Source of the DNA: Bolinopsis microptera
Lineage: Eukaryota > Ctenophora > Tentaculata > Lobata > Bolinopsidae
Direction of reading: 5' to 3'
Assembly (NCBI RefSeq): GCF_026151205.1
Contig: NC_087074.1
Span: 10,575,226 to 10,635,225, forward strand
Length of the DNA: 60,000 nucleotides
Under the pieces are notes generated by a model. It had not been told where the DNA came from. It saw only the letters and a list, made by a program, of their open reading frames with translations, and searched no databases. Within the stretch, counting starts at the first letter, position 1; each line of letters starts with the position of its first letter. Of this stretch, positions 23,801 through 33,651 are shown one piece after another. The translations under genes and the position numbers were made by a program.

Positions 23801-26800
23801 TTTTTTCAAATGGAGGTTTTCACATTTTTTTGATAGTTTGGATAATCGGATCAAGCTAAATGTTATTGAATTGTGTTTGGCCATTCGAATTACGTTTGCC
23901 CTGAAAGAATGAGAGTTCTATAGCTTCTCAGATGACCGAGATATGAAGCATAACAAGCTTGTTCATTACGTGTGATCAGGTGATTGGTTTACCTAATCAC
24001 GTGATAAGGTGACCCCGTTAACTACCCCGTTAAACATTATGGGAATTGTTAAGGGTGCCCAATTAAGGTGTCGTGTCACGGTGTCACATAATCACCCAGT
24101 CAATTTGTTAACGAGATACACAAAATGCTTGTTAACTTAGTCATTTCTAATCCGTTTTGCCTCATTTTTTCAGATCATATGCAACATTTGATAATCTACC
24201 GTCTCTAAAAATTTGATTTTCAGAGAAAACAATATAGGTGTTTTAATATTGAATGGGCGTGGTCTAAAATATTCGAATTTTCAAATTTTGACGACGGAAT
24301 CCTCGAACCAGTAAGTACAGTATGCCATCTGCAAAGCAACAGCTCTCAAATATAAAACTCAGCGGAGGTATAAGACCCAACGTTTGCACACTGACTTTTG
24401 GCCCACCCTGTATATATACAGTAAAACCCAGATTTTCAGTATACATATATATTTCATACGATCCTTGCCGATTTTTATTCAGTAAATTTCTTATTCGGTA
24501 CAGAATCTACTAATCTAATTTCATATTATAATTTCAGTAATCAACTCACCAACTCCCTGGCACTGAAGAAATACATCTTTACTGTGCTCACAGTTGTGAG
24601 ACCATGCATACGAACATGAACTCCAGTCACCACTGTTACAAGACACATCATCCATAACAATGGGTCGATCATCTTGAATTTTCCATCTGTCACCAGAAGT
24701 CCAACTAATTTGACCACTGTACCCCATCCTACGACAAATAACATTGGCAGAGTTGTTGCTGAAATTGTCGTTGCAAACTGTTCCTTCATTGACTATCAGT
24801 AACCCTCGTACTCCCACACCAACACTTCTGCCTTTCCAATCTATCAGACTAAAATCTGCATGAAATTTGTCGTTACTGAAAGTGTCACAAATCATGCGAA
24901 TACTTCAAGTCTGCAACTGATCATTTTATAATCAATCAATAAGAACAGGGGTTCATTATGCCTTTTTAATAGCGGACGTGCTACATGGTTCTGAATGGTA
25001 AAACCTGAGAAGGGGCAAAAAATGCTTCACAGTTCAAAGCCATCAGAGTACTTTAAACACTTTGTATAGTGACTTTGAACTTATAACACATCATTTGAGC
25101 TAGCCTGATGGTATTCAGAGGGCATTAATGTAATGTACTGTGAGCTGGTCCCAAGTCCAGACGATATCATTCGTTGTAACTTTTCATTATAATAACCTTT
25201 TCTAGTCATTGACTACTGATTAGTAATTACTCATGATTCAGAAATGAATTCTAATTTTATAATCCAGATTTTGAAGACAGGGAAGGCTCACTTTATTATT
25301 ACGGAAGGTGATCAAAGGTACTTTTATCTGAGTTCAAACATTGATAGTCACTACACTATTGCAGTTGTATATTACCACAACGGAGAATATTAGCAAAAAG
25401 CAGTTTTATGTTCACTGCAACATATAAGAAAACTATAATCTAAAAGAGAATCACAAGATTGTGGACATGTTTGATCGAGTTCTCTGATCTACACAAATTG
25501 TCTTAAACTTTTGTAGAACATTATTCTTAAAGTTAATTAATTCACCTAGAACATTGACCACAACTCCGTGGGTAGATACAGGTGAGTTTGGGTACTGTGT
25601 TGATGTTACCGAGCATTTGTATGTGAATGTTGACTGGTTAGCAAAAGCAACAAGCTTGGTAGCCTTGATGGTGAGTTCTGCCACCTGTATGCCGGTTCCA
25701 TCAACTGTACCGTTGCTGATATCGTAGTTCGTAATATCCAAGACAGATACAGTCGTACCATCAGGAGCCTTCCAGACTACATTAACAGGGGTTCCACCTA
25801 CGTTTAGTTCTCCTACTGTACAGGTCAACGTCTGATCCTTACTTATAGTAGTCACTGACTTAGTCACTGACGCTACAACTGAAACATTTACATGTTAATA
25901 AACGATTAGCTGATGTCATAGTTAATCATTCAGTCTTTTAAAACCTTTGACGATGGGCGATGGCTATTATTGATTTAAATATCTCACCCTGGTCTAATGA
26001 AGAAAACTTAGTCAACGTTTTCAAGTTTATAAATGTTTTCTCTTTTTGAACTTAAACCGTGCTAATTAGAATAGTTCTAATAGTAATTTGATCCAATAGG
26101 GTACTTTTAATTACTTTGGAGGCTAGAGAGTGTCAACAAAAACAACAACAACAACACAGAATACTTACTAAAGACTTTCAAAGTAACTTCAGTTTTCTGG
26201 TCAGTTGAAGCATGTTCAGCAGAAGTGAAAACACACGAGTAAGTGACATCATCGTTGTTCTTATCAGCAGGAATAGTCAAAGTGGTAGTTTGAGAAGGTC
26301 CTACCAACGATCCCACATCGACGATGTATCCTTGGTTCAGAGTCGTCACATCAACATCCCCAGACGTCGTCCATTTTACGGCACTGAGTGCCTGTGTCAA
26401 TCCCACAACAATACACGAAATCGTTGCTTCAGTTCCATCAAGCTGTTCCTTGTTCACAGCAGTTACCACTGAAATTAATATTTGGTTAGAATAACTTGAC
26501 TCACCAAGTGTGCCAACATCTTATTGTCTAAGAGCAGCAATCATACACAATAATTTGACCCATTATCGGATAAATTGTTGTATAAAAATCCTTTAACTTC
26601 CTAGATTAGCAGTAGTATGGCAGATAAAACTGTCAACCTAGATATTTTACGCTCACCCAGTGTTAGAATGGTAGCTTTGACATTTATGTCTCCGGATGCA
26701 GGAGAATCTGTGTATTGGCCAGACTTGACTGAGCACTTGTAGGTCACTGATGATAGACTAGTAAAATCAGCCAGCTTAGCAGCTTTAAAGGGATCATGAA

Positions 26801-29800
26801 GTGTCCCCGACTTAATCGTCAAAACATTTCACATATACTATCACATAGAAACACTAATATAACAATAGGGCTCGGAATTCCCAGATTCGTAACTTAATTA
26901 TGTCGCGTGAAATCGATACAGGAAGATCGCCCAAATGTGTTGGATTGTGGCTAACTGTCAGACACCGCAATAGAAACAGTGTTAAAACGCACATTTTTAT
27001 TCATGTGCTGTGGCGCCAATTTAATTGATAAAATCTTCAAATTAGCGACACTTGATAGATTTGACTTTTATCTTTCGAAAATTGTGGTTGAATAATGTGC
27101 ATAATATACACAAGCATCAAATAATTGTCTTATAAGTTTACGTACTGCTGTGTTATGTTGTAGGAAGAAAAACATTCAATTACCAAACACTAAATAACAA
27201 TACACGTTTGTAAGAACCTATTACTTAAACTAACCTTAAATTATAAATAGTTTTTTTCTGGATACAAACATTTACTTGTTAACTTCATGGCAAAATATGT
27301 CCATCATCAGTTCCGATACTGATAAAACCCGTATATCTTGATCCATCTGTGTTTGGAAACTTTTCTCGGATCGCCGACACAACACATGATGGAAGTACGT
27401 ATCGAACCTTTCTATCCAAATCTTGGGAGCTTATCAAACTCACAAATGATTTGTAGGCTAAATATCTCCACTTTTTTGGTTTTCAAATGTGCTTTTAGAT
27501 AGTCTCCCCGTTTTACAGCATCATTGATGGTGAAACTAAACAGGTATCTTGAATATCTAAGCCCTTGTTCAGATAAGACCATATGAAAAACCAGAAAGCT
27601 TCTCCTACTACTGGTGTCTCTTCCCTCACGGTTGTTACAACCTCCGACTGCACAATGTCTTACCATCAACCATATTTTGATAAATTTTAACTAGTAAAGA
27701 GTTGTTGCAGTGATAATGGAATGAAGCTAAACTAATATATTTAGTAATGTCATAATTGCAAAGCTTGACCTACTATACTCTGAAAACACGTGCCGCAGTC
27801 GACAACAAACGCGAAAATTTGTAACAGCTCTGACTTAGTTATTAATTCTTTAATTGGAAGATAAGACTTTTATCTACGGGGTACAGACTACGGATACATA
27901 TGTTAGGTTAGTGTCTACACATTACACGTTATTCAAGAAAGCACACATGTTCGCAAGCTTTAAAATACAAAGACCGTACAGAACGAAAGTAAACAAATTG
28001 AACACTGATCGTGCTACATTCAAATTCCATGAAGTGAGCTGTCTTTAATTGCTTGTAGGAACTACTAGATTAATCGCTGTACACCAAATTTAGGAAGATA
28101 TGTGAAATATAATGGTTTATACCTGATGGTAATCTTGTCGGTTCAACAAAAAAACCAACAGAAAACTTGTTATGGACAATTAAAATCAGGCGTTTTTACA
28201 CATGTCGTATATGCTATCCCGTCACCTAGCCACAACTTGGAAAAATGTAATTGATATACCCCATATTATCTCAGCTTGTGAAGCAATTACGACGGAGCTA
28301 TTTTGGGATTGTGGCAGAATTACCAAGCCTAGCTCACTACCCAAGTTTCGAGTATATTTGAAGAATTCGCAAATTTACACTTCATGATCTCTTTAATGGT
28401 CAGTTCTGCTACCTGTTTTCCGCTTCCATCTACCGATCCTTGACTGGAACCATAGTTGGTGGTATCCCCTGTCAAAATTTTAGCACCATCATTATCCTTC
28501 CAAGTTACAGTAGCAGGGGTCCCACTAGGGTCGAGCCCTCCGATATTGCAAGTCAATGTCTGGTCTACAGCGGTGGTCAAATCCTTGGGAGTTGAGGCAA
28601 CATCTGAAATATTTGGTTAGCAGGTAATGGTATTTACCATCGCGTCATAATTTGATTTTTATGACATGACCATCGAAAATGTGCTTTATTTCTGTAAATT
28701 TTCACAGTCTGATGACTGAATTAAGACCCAAGGTCAGCTAAAGAATTAGTGCTTGTGCCTAAATTTTGTTATCCAACATTTCTCCCGTTGCTTTTTGACT
28801 TCTAACAAAAATGGCATTTCTAATGAAAAAAAGTTATGTAAATATAGAAGTTAAAATGAAGGTCGAAGGGAAACATGAAAAGAAAGCAGTTCACAGAGTT
28901 CACCGTTGAACCTTTAATCAAACAGATGTCCTCATCACACTACTGACACACATAATATCCACTTATATGAAATGGAAAACTTACTAAATGTTTTCAAGAT
29001 GACGACTATTGTTTTGTTTACTCGATCAATACTAGCAGATGTGATCAAACAATGATAAATCGTATCGCGGTTGTTTTGAGAACCAGGAACAGTCAGAATC
29101 GTGGTCTGAGAACCGTCAGCTGTGTTATCAAATCCACCATCATAAACAATGTTTTGACCAGAAGATATAGCTACTTTGTTAGAAGTCGTCCATTTCACAC
29201 TATCCAGTTTTCTTGTCAGACCAGTAACAGTACAAGAAATCAACGCTCTTGTACCAGCCAGCTGTTCTTTATTGACCGCAGTCACAACTGAAATAGAACA
29301 TGAAATTGCAATCTCTGCCATCGAATGTTCATTTTCTACGATCAAATTTCACGTAATCGTTGTTTTTCAGCTAAATTTTGCGTTTCCACTTTGCATATGA
29401 CTTCGTTATTAATTATTTACAAGTTAGCCTAAATATATTGAGACTCTTCTTATAACCCTGAGAAGACATTCCTAAACAACTGCTTCCTCCATGTGCCGGA
29501 GAAGGATTCGAACATGTTCTGGTTCTTGTTTGTGTTCCTCCATCGCAAGATTTTGAGCAGGTTGACCATGAAGAATATGAGCTCCAACCTCCGTTAACTG
29601 AACACAATTTTTACAGCGGAAAATACATTTATTTTTCTTACAGGCCAACGATATTGTAAGGATTTGTGACAATAGACATAAATGGTCCCCAAAAACCACC
29701 GTTCAATATTCGGCGTTTTTGTTTCCTTTACCTGGACAATTGTTAGTGTGGCAGTTCTGACTCTCTGAAGATGATCCAGAACAACTGCTTCCTCCATGAG

Positions 29801-30949
29801 ATGGAGAAGGGTTAGTACAAGTTCTGCTTCTTGTTTGGGTTCCTGTTCCACAAGATTTTGAGCAAGAAGACCATGAACTGTATGAACTCCAACCTCCGTT
29901 TACTGAATAGAATGTTTGGGTTAATAAATCACTATATCTTTCTAACAGTAACTGTCGTGTTTCAGCTGAACAATTTTGATTGAAAACTTCACTTAGAAAA
30001 GAAACAAACCGTTGATGACACAGCCCACTTTGAAGGGACTGGTTGTGCAAAAGATATCTAGGACAGGTTCAGCGCTTATATTTACCAAAAATGGGGTATG
30101 ATCGATAAATTATTTAACAGAGCTACTATTTTATTAACAGATCCGATCTCGTTACAACAAATAAAAACTGATTGAATTACCTGGACAGCTTTGAGTGTTG
30201 CAACTCTGAGACTCCGAAGATGTTCCCGAACAACTAGCACCTCCGTGTGCAGGAGAAGGATTTGTACAAGTTCTGCTTCTTGATCTTGTTCCTGTTCCAC
30301 AAGATCTTGAACAGGTAGACCATGAGCCGTATGAACTCCAACCTCCGTTAATTGCTGATCTGCTGTTTTCTGAACAATTTGTTGGGTCATTTTCTTTAAA
30401 TATACATATCTTAAAATTTTTGTTATCGCTTTGGATTATCAACGAAAAAAAGGTTTTGCAATCTATTGATCACTCACTTGAAGAAATTATTCGATAATGT
30501 GTCACTGCATCATCAAAAAAGTAAAAGTCCTGTCCAAAATTGTTCCACTGATAATCAGATAAGCAGCTAAATGACCATGACCTGCTAAAACTTCCAACAA
30601 GAATCTCATCACAATACAAAAAAAGTTCACTTGAAGTCTTTTGCATTCTCCAAATTCTTTCATTGGAAGCTGGTACTGGGACATTCGATATTTGTTCTGT
30701 ATTACACAAATTTTGAAATTGAAATGTTGAACTATAACTGTCAGTATTGAATTCCATGAGGCCGCCACCAAAATTTCTACCGTGGATATCAAACTGCCTA
30801 ACTCCTGACACTTTCAGTTTCATCTCTAAGTCATATAAGTCAAAGTCAACATCAAAAGTACTGTGTCCGGAAACTGTTGTCCATGCCACTGCGAAGTGAA
30901 ATCTAAAAACATTAACAAGTAAAACGATTACAATTCCTGTGCACTGCAT
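20406..30949 (-). CDS. Gene B: large secreted/surface mosaic protein, FAMeT-like / TSP1x3 / Ig x4 / SRCR / FAMeT-like / sushi / SRCR / FAMeT-like
   Basis: A row of minus-strand exons: 30478-30949, 30181-30369, 29732-29902, 29597-about 29455, 28985-29287, 26657-28603 (split by a transposon), 26169-26468, 25546-25878, 24550-24875, 22982-23437, 22685-22876, 21238-21561, 20406-20872. Nearly all have AG/GT borders and phase 1 at both ends, so all can be joined in frame. Translation starts at ATG 30947-30949 with a signal peptide nearly identical to gene A; an AG at 30968 and a likely 5' UTR donor near 31167 (CCAG/GTAATA) lie upstream. It may be one gene or two or three neighbours; phases cannot decide. 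Ig, SRCR, sushi and TSP1 modules together suggest adhesion or recognition outside the cell. No transmembrane exon was seen. At least one exon is transposon-split and two have frame problems, so this allele may be non-functional. Confidence 0.65.
21238..21561 (-). CDS. Gene B exon: SRCR domain (second block)
   Basis: 324 bp, 108 codons, phase 1 at both ends. The sequence is almost the same as 24550-24875 ([30 protein letters not shown]). The flanking introns also match, showing duplication of an SRCR + FAMeT-like block. Confidence 0.86.
21995..22075 (+). repeat. Possible tRNA-derived SINE head
   Basis: GGTCCAGTGGTGTGATCGAG resembles a tRNA A box and AGGAGTTCGAGTC a B box about 35 bp later. 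No cloverleaf could be drawn with confidence, so it is a tRNA-derived repeat at best. Confidence 0.35.
22685..22876 (-). CDS. Gene B exon: sushi (CCP) domain
   Basis: 192 bp, phase 1 at both ends (acceptor TTGTTCAG, donor GTAAGT). Four cysteines sit in a sushi pattern: [21 protein letters not shown] and a final PKCS. It lies between the two SRCR/FAMeT-like blocks. Confidence 0.75.
22982..23437 (-). CDS. Gene B exon: FAMeT-like domain 2
   Basis: 456 bp, phase 1 at both ends. It begins [20 protein letters not shown] and carries [18 protein letters not shown], a later [16 protein letters not shown] and a HTASDSYYV end. This resembles the extracellular domains annotated as farnesoic acid O-methyltransferase-like. 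The pseudo-copy at 20406-20872 shows what happens when it decays. Confidence 0.6.
23663..24410. mobile_element. TA-flanked TIR element, 748 bp (Tc1/mariner-like MITE)
   Basis: Terminal inverted repeats start CAGGGTGGGCCAAAAGTCAG and extend about 34 bp; TA lies on both sides. There is no coding capacity of note. It sits in the intron between the SRCR exon (24550) and the FAMeT-like exon (22982-23437); the corresponding intron of the downstream duplicate block lacks it. A truncated copy is at 18391-19093. Confidence 0.85.
24550..24875 (-). CDS. Gene B exon: SRCR domain (copy with acceptor/frame oddity)
   Basis: Scavenger receptor cysteine-rich domain: [30 protein letters not shown], a [13 protein letters not shown] segment, [12 protein letters not shown], donor GTGAGT in phase 1. 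Measured from the acceptor equivalent to the other copy the exon is 326 bp, not 324, which would break the frame. A second AG (ATGCAG, exon from 24857) restores phase 1. Confidence 0.83.
25546..25878 (-). CDS. Gene B exon: Ig-like domain 4 (type II)
   Basis: 333 bp, phase 1 at both ends (donor GTGAAT). It has [29 protein letters not shown] and FTYKCSV. It is the intact counterpart of Ig 2, so the Ig set looks like a duplicated type I-type II pair. Confidence 0.85.
26169..26468 (-). CDS. Gene B exon: Ig-like domain 3 (type I)
   Basis: 300 bp, phase 1 at both ends (donor GTAAGT). It starts [19 protein letters not shown] and has VKWTT and VTYSCVF. It is the counterpart of Ig 1. Confidence 0.85.
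26657..28603 (-). CDS. Gene B exon: Ig-like domain 2 (type II), split by a 1.6 kb transposon
   Basis: The 5' part is 28391-28603 (acceptor at 28604; cysteine in LTCNIGG, VTWKD tryptophan, ends VAELTIK) and the 3' part is 26657-26782 ([19 protein letters not shown], donor GTGAGC). Without the element and one target copy the exon is 339 bp, 113 codons, phase 1 at both ends, and aligns along its length with 25546-25878. With the element, the frame reaches a stop about 15 codons into it. Confidence 0.8.
26791..28390. mobile_element. 1.6 kb THAP-containing DNA transposon inside an Ig exon
   Basis: Exactly 1600 bp with inverted ends GGATCATGAAGTGT at 26791 and ACACTTCATGATCT at 28377-28390. Flanking 8-bp copies CTTTAAAG (26783-26790) and CTTTAATG (28391-28398) look like a target duplication with one change. 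The 8-bp duplication, CATGA in the terminal repeat and a THAP-like frame inside fit the P-element superfamily, but the transposase core is not recognisable, so the superfamily is an inference. Confidence 0.75.
27290..27669 (-). pseudogene. THAP-like frame followed by a P2X7R C-terminal-like motif, inside the transposon
   Basis: The frame 27412-27669 starts [14 protein letters not shown]...FLVFH, the C-x4-C...FH beginning of a THAP zinc-finger domain. After a stop, the next frame at about 27293-27405 reads [20 protein letters not shown] followed by G..YTGF, the cysteine-rich motif of the P2X7 receptor C-terminal domain family, which also occurs outside receptors in invertebrates. No ion-channel sequence is present. 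The pieces may be separate exons of one transposon protein or a decayed composite. Confidence 0.45.
28985..29287 (-). CDS. Gene B exon: Ig-like domain 1 (type I)
   Basis: 303 bp, phase 1 at both ends. [20 protein letters not shown] opens a domain with the first Ig cysteine, a VKW tryptophan and an IYHC second cysteine. The same start motif occurs in the exon at 26169-26468. Confidence 0.82.
29413..29597 (-). CDS. Gene B exon: TSP1 repeat 3, C-terminal end lost
   Basis: It begins as a normal TSP1 exon ([33 protein letters not shown]) but then departs from the family, losing the last cysteines and the usual CCAG/GTAA donor. The frame runs to a stop at 29413-29415. A weak donor CAGG/GTTATA would keep phase 1 and join the next Ig exon; otherwise the protein ends here. 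Confidence 0.7.
29732..29902 (-). CDS. Gene B exon: TSP1 repeat 2
   Basis: 171 bp, phase 1 at both ends, with [20 protein letters not shown] and a CHTNNCPG end. It is the counterpart of 9239-9409. Confidence 0.9.
30181..30369 (-). CDS. Gene B exon: TSP1 repeat 1
   Basis: 189 bp, phase 1 at both ends, with [25 protein letters not shown] and CNTQSCPG. It is the counterpart of 9696-9884. Confidence 0.9.
30478..30949 (-). CDS. Gene B exon: signal peptide and FAMeT-like domain
   Basis: 472 bp, phase-1 donor GTGAGT. It is nearly the same as 10013-10475 (signal peptide identical) with a few substitutions and small indels, e.g. an extra LK (EMKLKVSG). The similarity extends upstream through the 5' UTR and flank to about 31385. 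Confidence 0.65.
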
Positions 30950-31440
30950 TTCACGTCTTGTGTTTTCCTGAAAAAGATTATAAAACACTTTTTTTTAATT
31001 TTTGTGGCAGAGATGTAAGAAATTACAAAAGATTCACCTTATTTTTACTTTTTTGTTTGATGCTGCATATCCTAAAAATATCACATTGTTTTCAGTTTTG
31101 CTTTCATTTTTCATGCTGTTTTGAGACCAAGTAAGTTGTAGTTGTAAAGCGCATTATATTATTACCTGGTATGATTTTGAAGGCACTGTATTATTGAAAA
31201 TTGATGAAATGCAGTTGTTTTCACGTAAAGTGAAGCAATTATATGTGCATATTTCACAATTTAAACTTTTTCGACATACACTATACACATTCTGATTGAA
31301 TATTGATTATAATCAATTGAAAAATACAAAATGATAACCCTGTGTCAATGTCATGTGGGGTGATTCGGATTTAGCTTTCAAAAATACAATATGTTCATCG
31401 ATTCAAGGTGGTTTCAACTGTCGGGTTTATTTGGCTTTTA

Positions 31441-31678
31441 CTAAATCGCTCGCCCAAAAATTTCACGTGACTTTGGTTTTTTTGGTTTTGCAGCCGTACA
31501 AAACGGTTTGACATAAACCCTAATCCCAACCCTAACCCTAACCATAACCCCGAAGCTATCCATAATCTTAACCACAACCCTAACCCTAACCCGAGCCCTA
31601 AATAATCGAATACACGTTTTACTAGCCAAAAAGGGCCTTTTCACAAGAATTTTCTTAAAATTTGGGCGAGCGATTTAG
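31441..31678. mobile_element. 238-bp TIR element with telomere-like core
   Basis: Inverted ends CTAAATCGCTCGCCCAAA and TTTGGGCGAGCGATTTAG, with TA on both sides. The core at about 31527-31605 is a run of CCCTAA and variants (CCATAA, CCACAA, CCCGAG), i.e. degenerate TTAGGG on the other strand. This is a small non-autonomous element that has captured or evolved an interstitial telomere-like repeat. Confidence 0.75.
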
Positions 31679-31988
31679 TAGGAGCGACCAGTACCAACAC
31701 GCAAGTTGCAACCCTTTAATGATAATATTAATAATAACTCACGTAATTCGTATCAGAATTACTTAAGAATTTCAGAAAATATAAATATGCCGATATGTGA
31801 TATGGGTCAAACTTAGATTTCCTGAAAATTCTGTAAAACTAAAACAAAGGGTGTGGCACGCCAAGGTCCCTTTTTTTATTTATTGTCGCCATAAAGTGAG
31901 AAGGAAGTAGGAATTGAGTTAGGAAGTAGGAATTACTCATATTGTGTTTGATTGATGATGTCAACCCTTCCAGATCGTTGCTTTGCTG

Positions 31989-32765
31989 TTTGCGAATTAA
32001 CAATAACAGCAACGATCTCGATGCGAACTAGTAAGAATGCGATAGTTTGCGCTGCGGCCGGCGCGTCGAAGCGGCGAAGTCCTCCAATTCCAAATACTGT
32101 GTATTAACAATTAAATTGTATATTAACAATTAAACCATTCGCTGGAAACAAAATCTAAGTCGGGTGGTCACAACTTATAAATATTATTACAAGCAAAGCC
32201 ACAAAGTGTGTTTTGAAAAATGAAACCTTCCTACTCCATACTCGAGCGATCCTACTCCTAGACCTATTTTTATCTACAGATCTAATTCTCCCGGAAAAGC
32301 TGCAAAAAATTTTTGCGGCCGACCAATTTTGAATAAATTGTGACTGTGAGTAAACCTCAAAGTTACCTTCAAATTCAATCAAACCCCTGAAAAAATATAT
32401 CATATATATGATGTTAGATTTATAAGCCATGTGTTACTATAATAATGATATCAAAGTAACCAAACACGAAATTAAATACTCAAACATTTTAGCGATATTC
32501 AATGCTTATAGTTATACATACCCGTTGCACCATTCCCTCCGCACGCATTCGTCATACGTTTCAGTACTATCTCAGCTCCGTGAGATCAGAGAAGCGACTC
32601 ATAGACCAACATTAACAAGCTGGGTAATATTTAATGCACCATGAAGTCAGACTTCAGAGTCCATTCACGAGTATTTTAAATATTTGTATTCTTAGTCTTA
32701 TGTCATCGCTATAATTATATAAAGGATGATCGTGAAGTAAATTTAGAAGATTGAATCCACAAGGT
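31989..32765 (+). repeat. Near-identical duplication, copy 1
   Basis: Runs from GTTTGCGAATTAACAATAAC to AGATTGAATCCACAAGGT and recurs 878 bp further on, in the same orientation, with only a handful of differences. Open frames inside (32155-32430 minus, 32429-32644 plus) are kept in both copies only because the copies are almost identical; no protein family is recognised. Confidence 0.9.
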
Positions 32766-32866
32766 ACAAGGATTAGGGATTGCAAATTCACTGCCATTTA
32801 CTACTGTAAATTAATTTGTCGTCATTTAACGACTAAAATCTTTTCACAAATGACTATTGACTACAG

Positions 32867-33651
32867 TTTGCGAATTAACAATAACAGCAACGATCTCGAT
32901 GCGAACTAGTAAGAATGCGATAGTTTGCGCTGCGGCCGGCGCGTCGAAGCGGCGAAGTCCTCCAATTCCAAATACTGTGTATTAACAATTAGATTGTATA
33001 TTAACAATTAAACCATTCGCTGGAAACAAAATCTAAGTCGGGTGGTCACAACTTATAAATATTATTACAAGCAAAGCCACAAAGTGTGTTTTGAAAAATG
33101 AAACCTTCCTACTCCATACTCGAGCGATCCTACTCCTAGACCTATTTTTATCTACAGATCTAATTTTCCCGGAAAAGCTGCAAAAAATTTTTGCGGCCGA
33201 CCAATTTTGAATAAATTGTGACTGTGAGTAAACCTCAAAGTTACCTTCAAATTCAATCAAACCCCTGAAAAAATATACCATATATATGATGTTAGATTTA
33301 TAAGCCATGTGTTACTATAATAATGATATCAAAGTAACCAAACACGAAATTAAATACTCAAACATTTTAGCGATATTCAATGCTTATAGTTATACATACC
33401 CGTTGCACCATTCCCTCCGCACGCATTCGTCATACGTTTCAGTACTATCTCAGCTCCGTGAGATCAGAGAAGCGACTCATAGACCAACATTAACAAGCTG
33501 GGTAATACTTAATGCATTATGAAGTCAGACTTCAGAGTCCATTCACGAGTATTTTATTAAAGAAATATTTGTATTCTTAGTCTTATGTCATCGCTATAAT
33601 TATATAAGGGATGATCGTAAAGTAAATTTAGAAGATTGAATCCACAAGGTG
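32867..33651 (+). repeat. Near-identical duplication, copy 2
   Basis: Second copy, with a small insertion (TTAAAG) near 33557. About 100 bp of unrelated sequence (32766-32866) separates the copies. The core is related to the older repeat at 15990-16260. Confidence 0.9.

Larger units (their letters stand above)
29413..31385 (-). repeat. Segmental duplication shared with 8750-10870
   Basis: Exons and introns of the FAMeT-TSP1x3 block, the 5' UTR exon and upstream flank (down to GTCAATGTCATGTGGGGT near 31345 and 10837) match at high identity. The copies diverge abruptly after TSP1-3, where gene A goes to VWD and gene B to Ig. Confidence 0.88.

Noticed and set aside
27290-27410. P2X purinergic receptor gene
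   Set aside because: Only a C-terminal-type cysteine motif is present; no channel helices or ligand-binding ectodomain, and it sits inside a transposon.
31527-31605. True telomere or chromosome end
   Set aside because: The CCCTAA run is short, degenerate and enclosed by inverted terminal repeats, with unique sequence on both sides.
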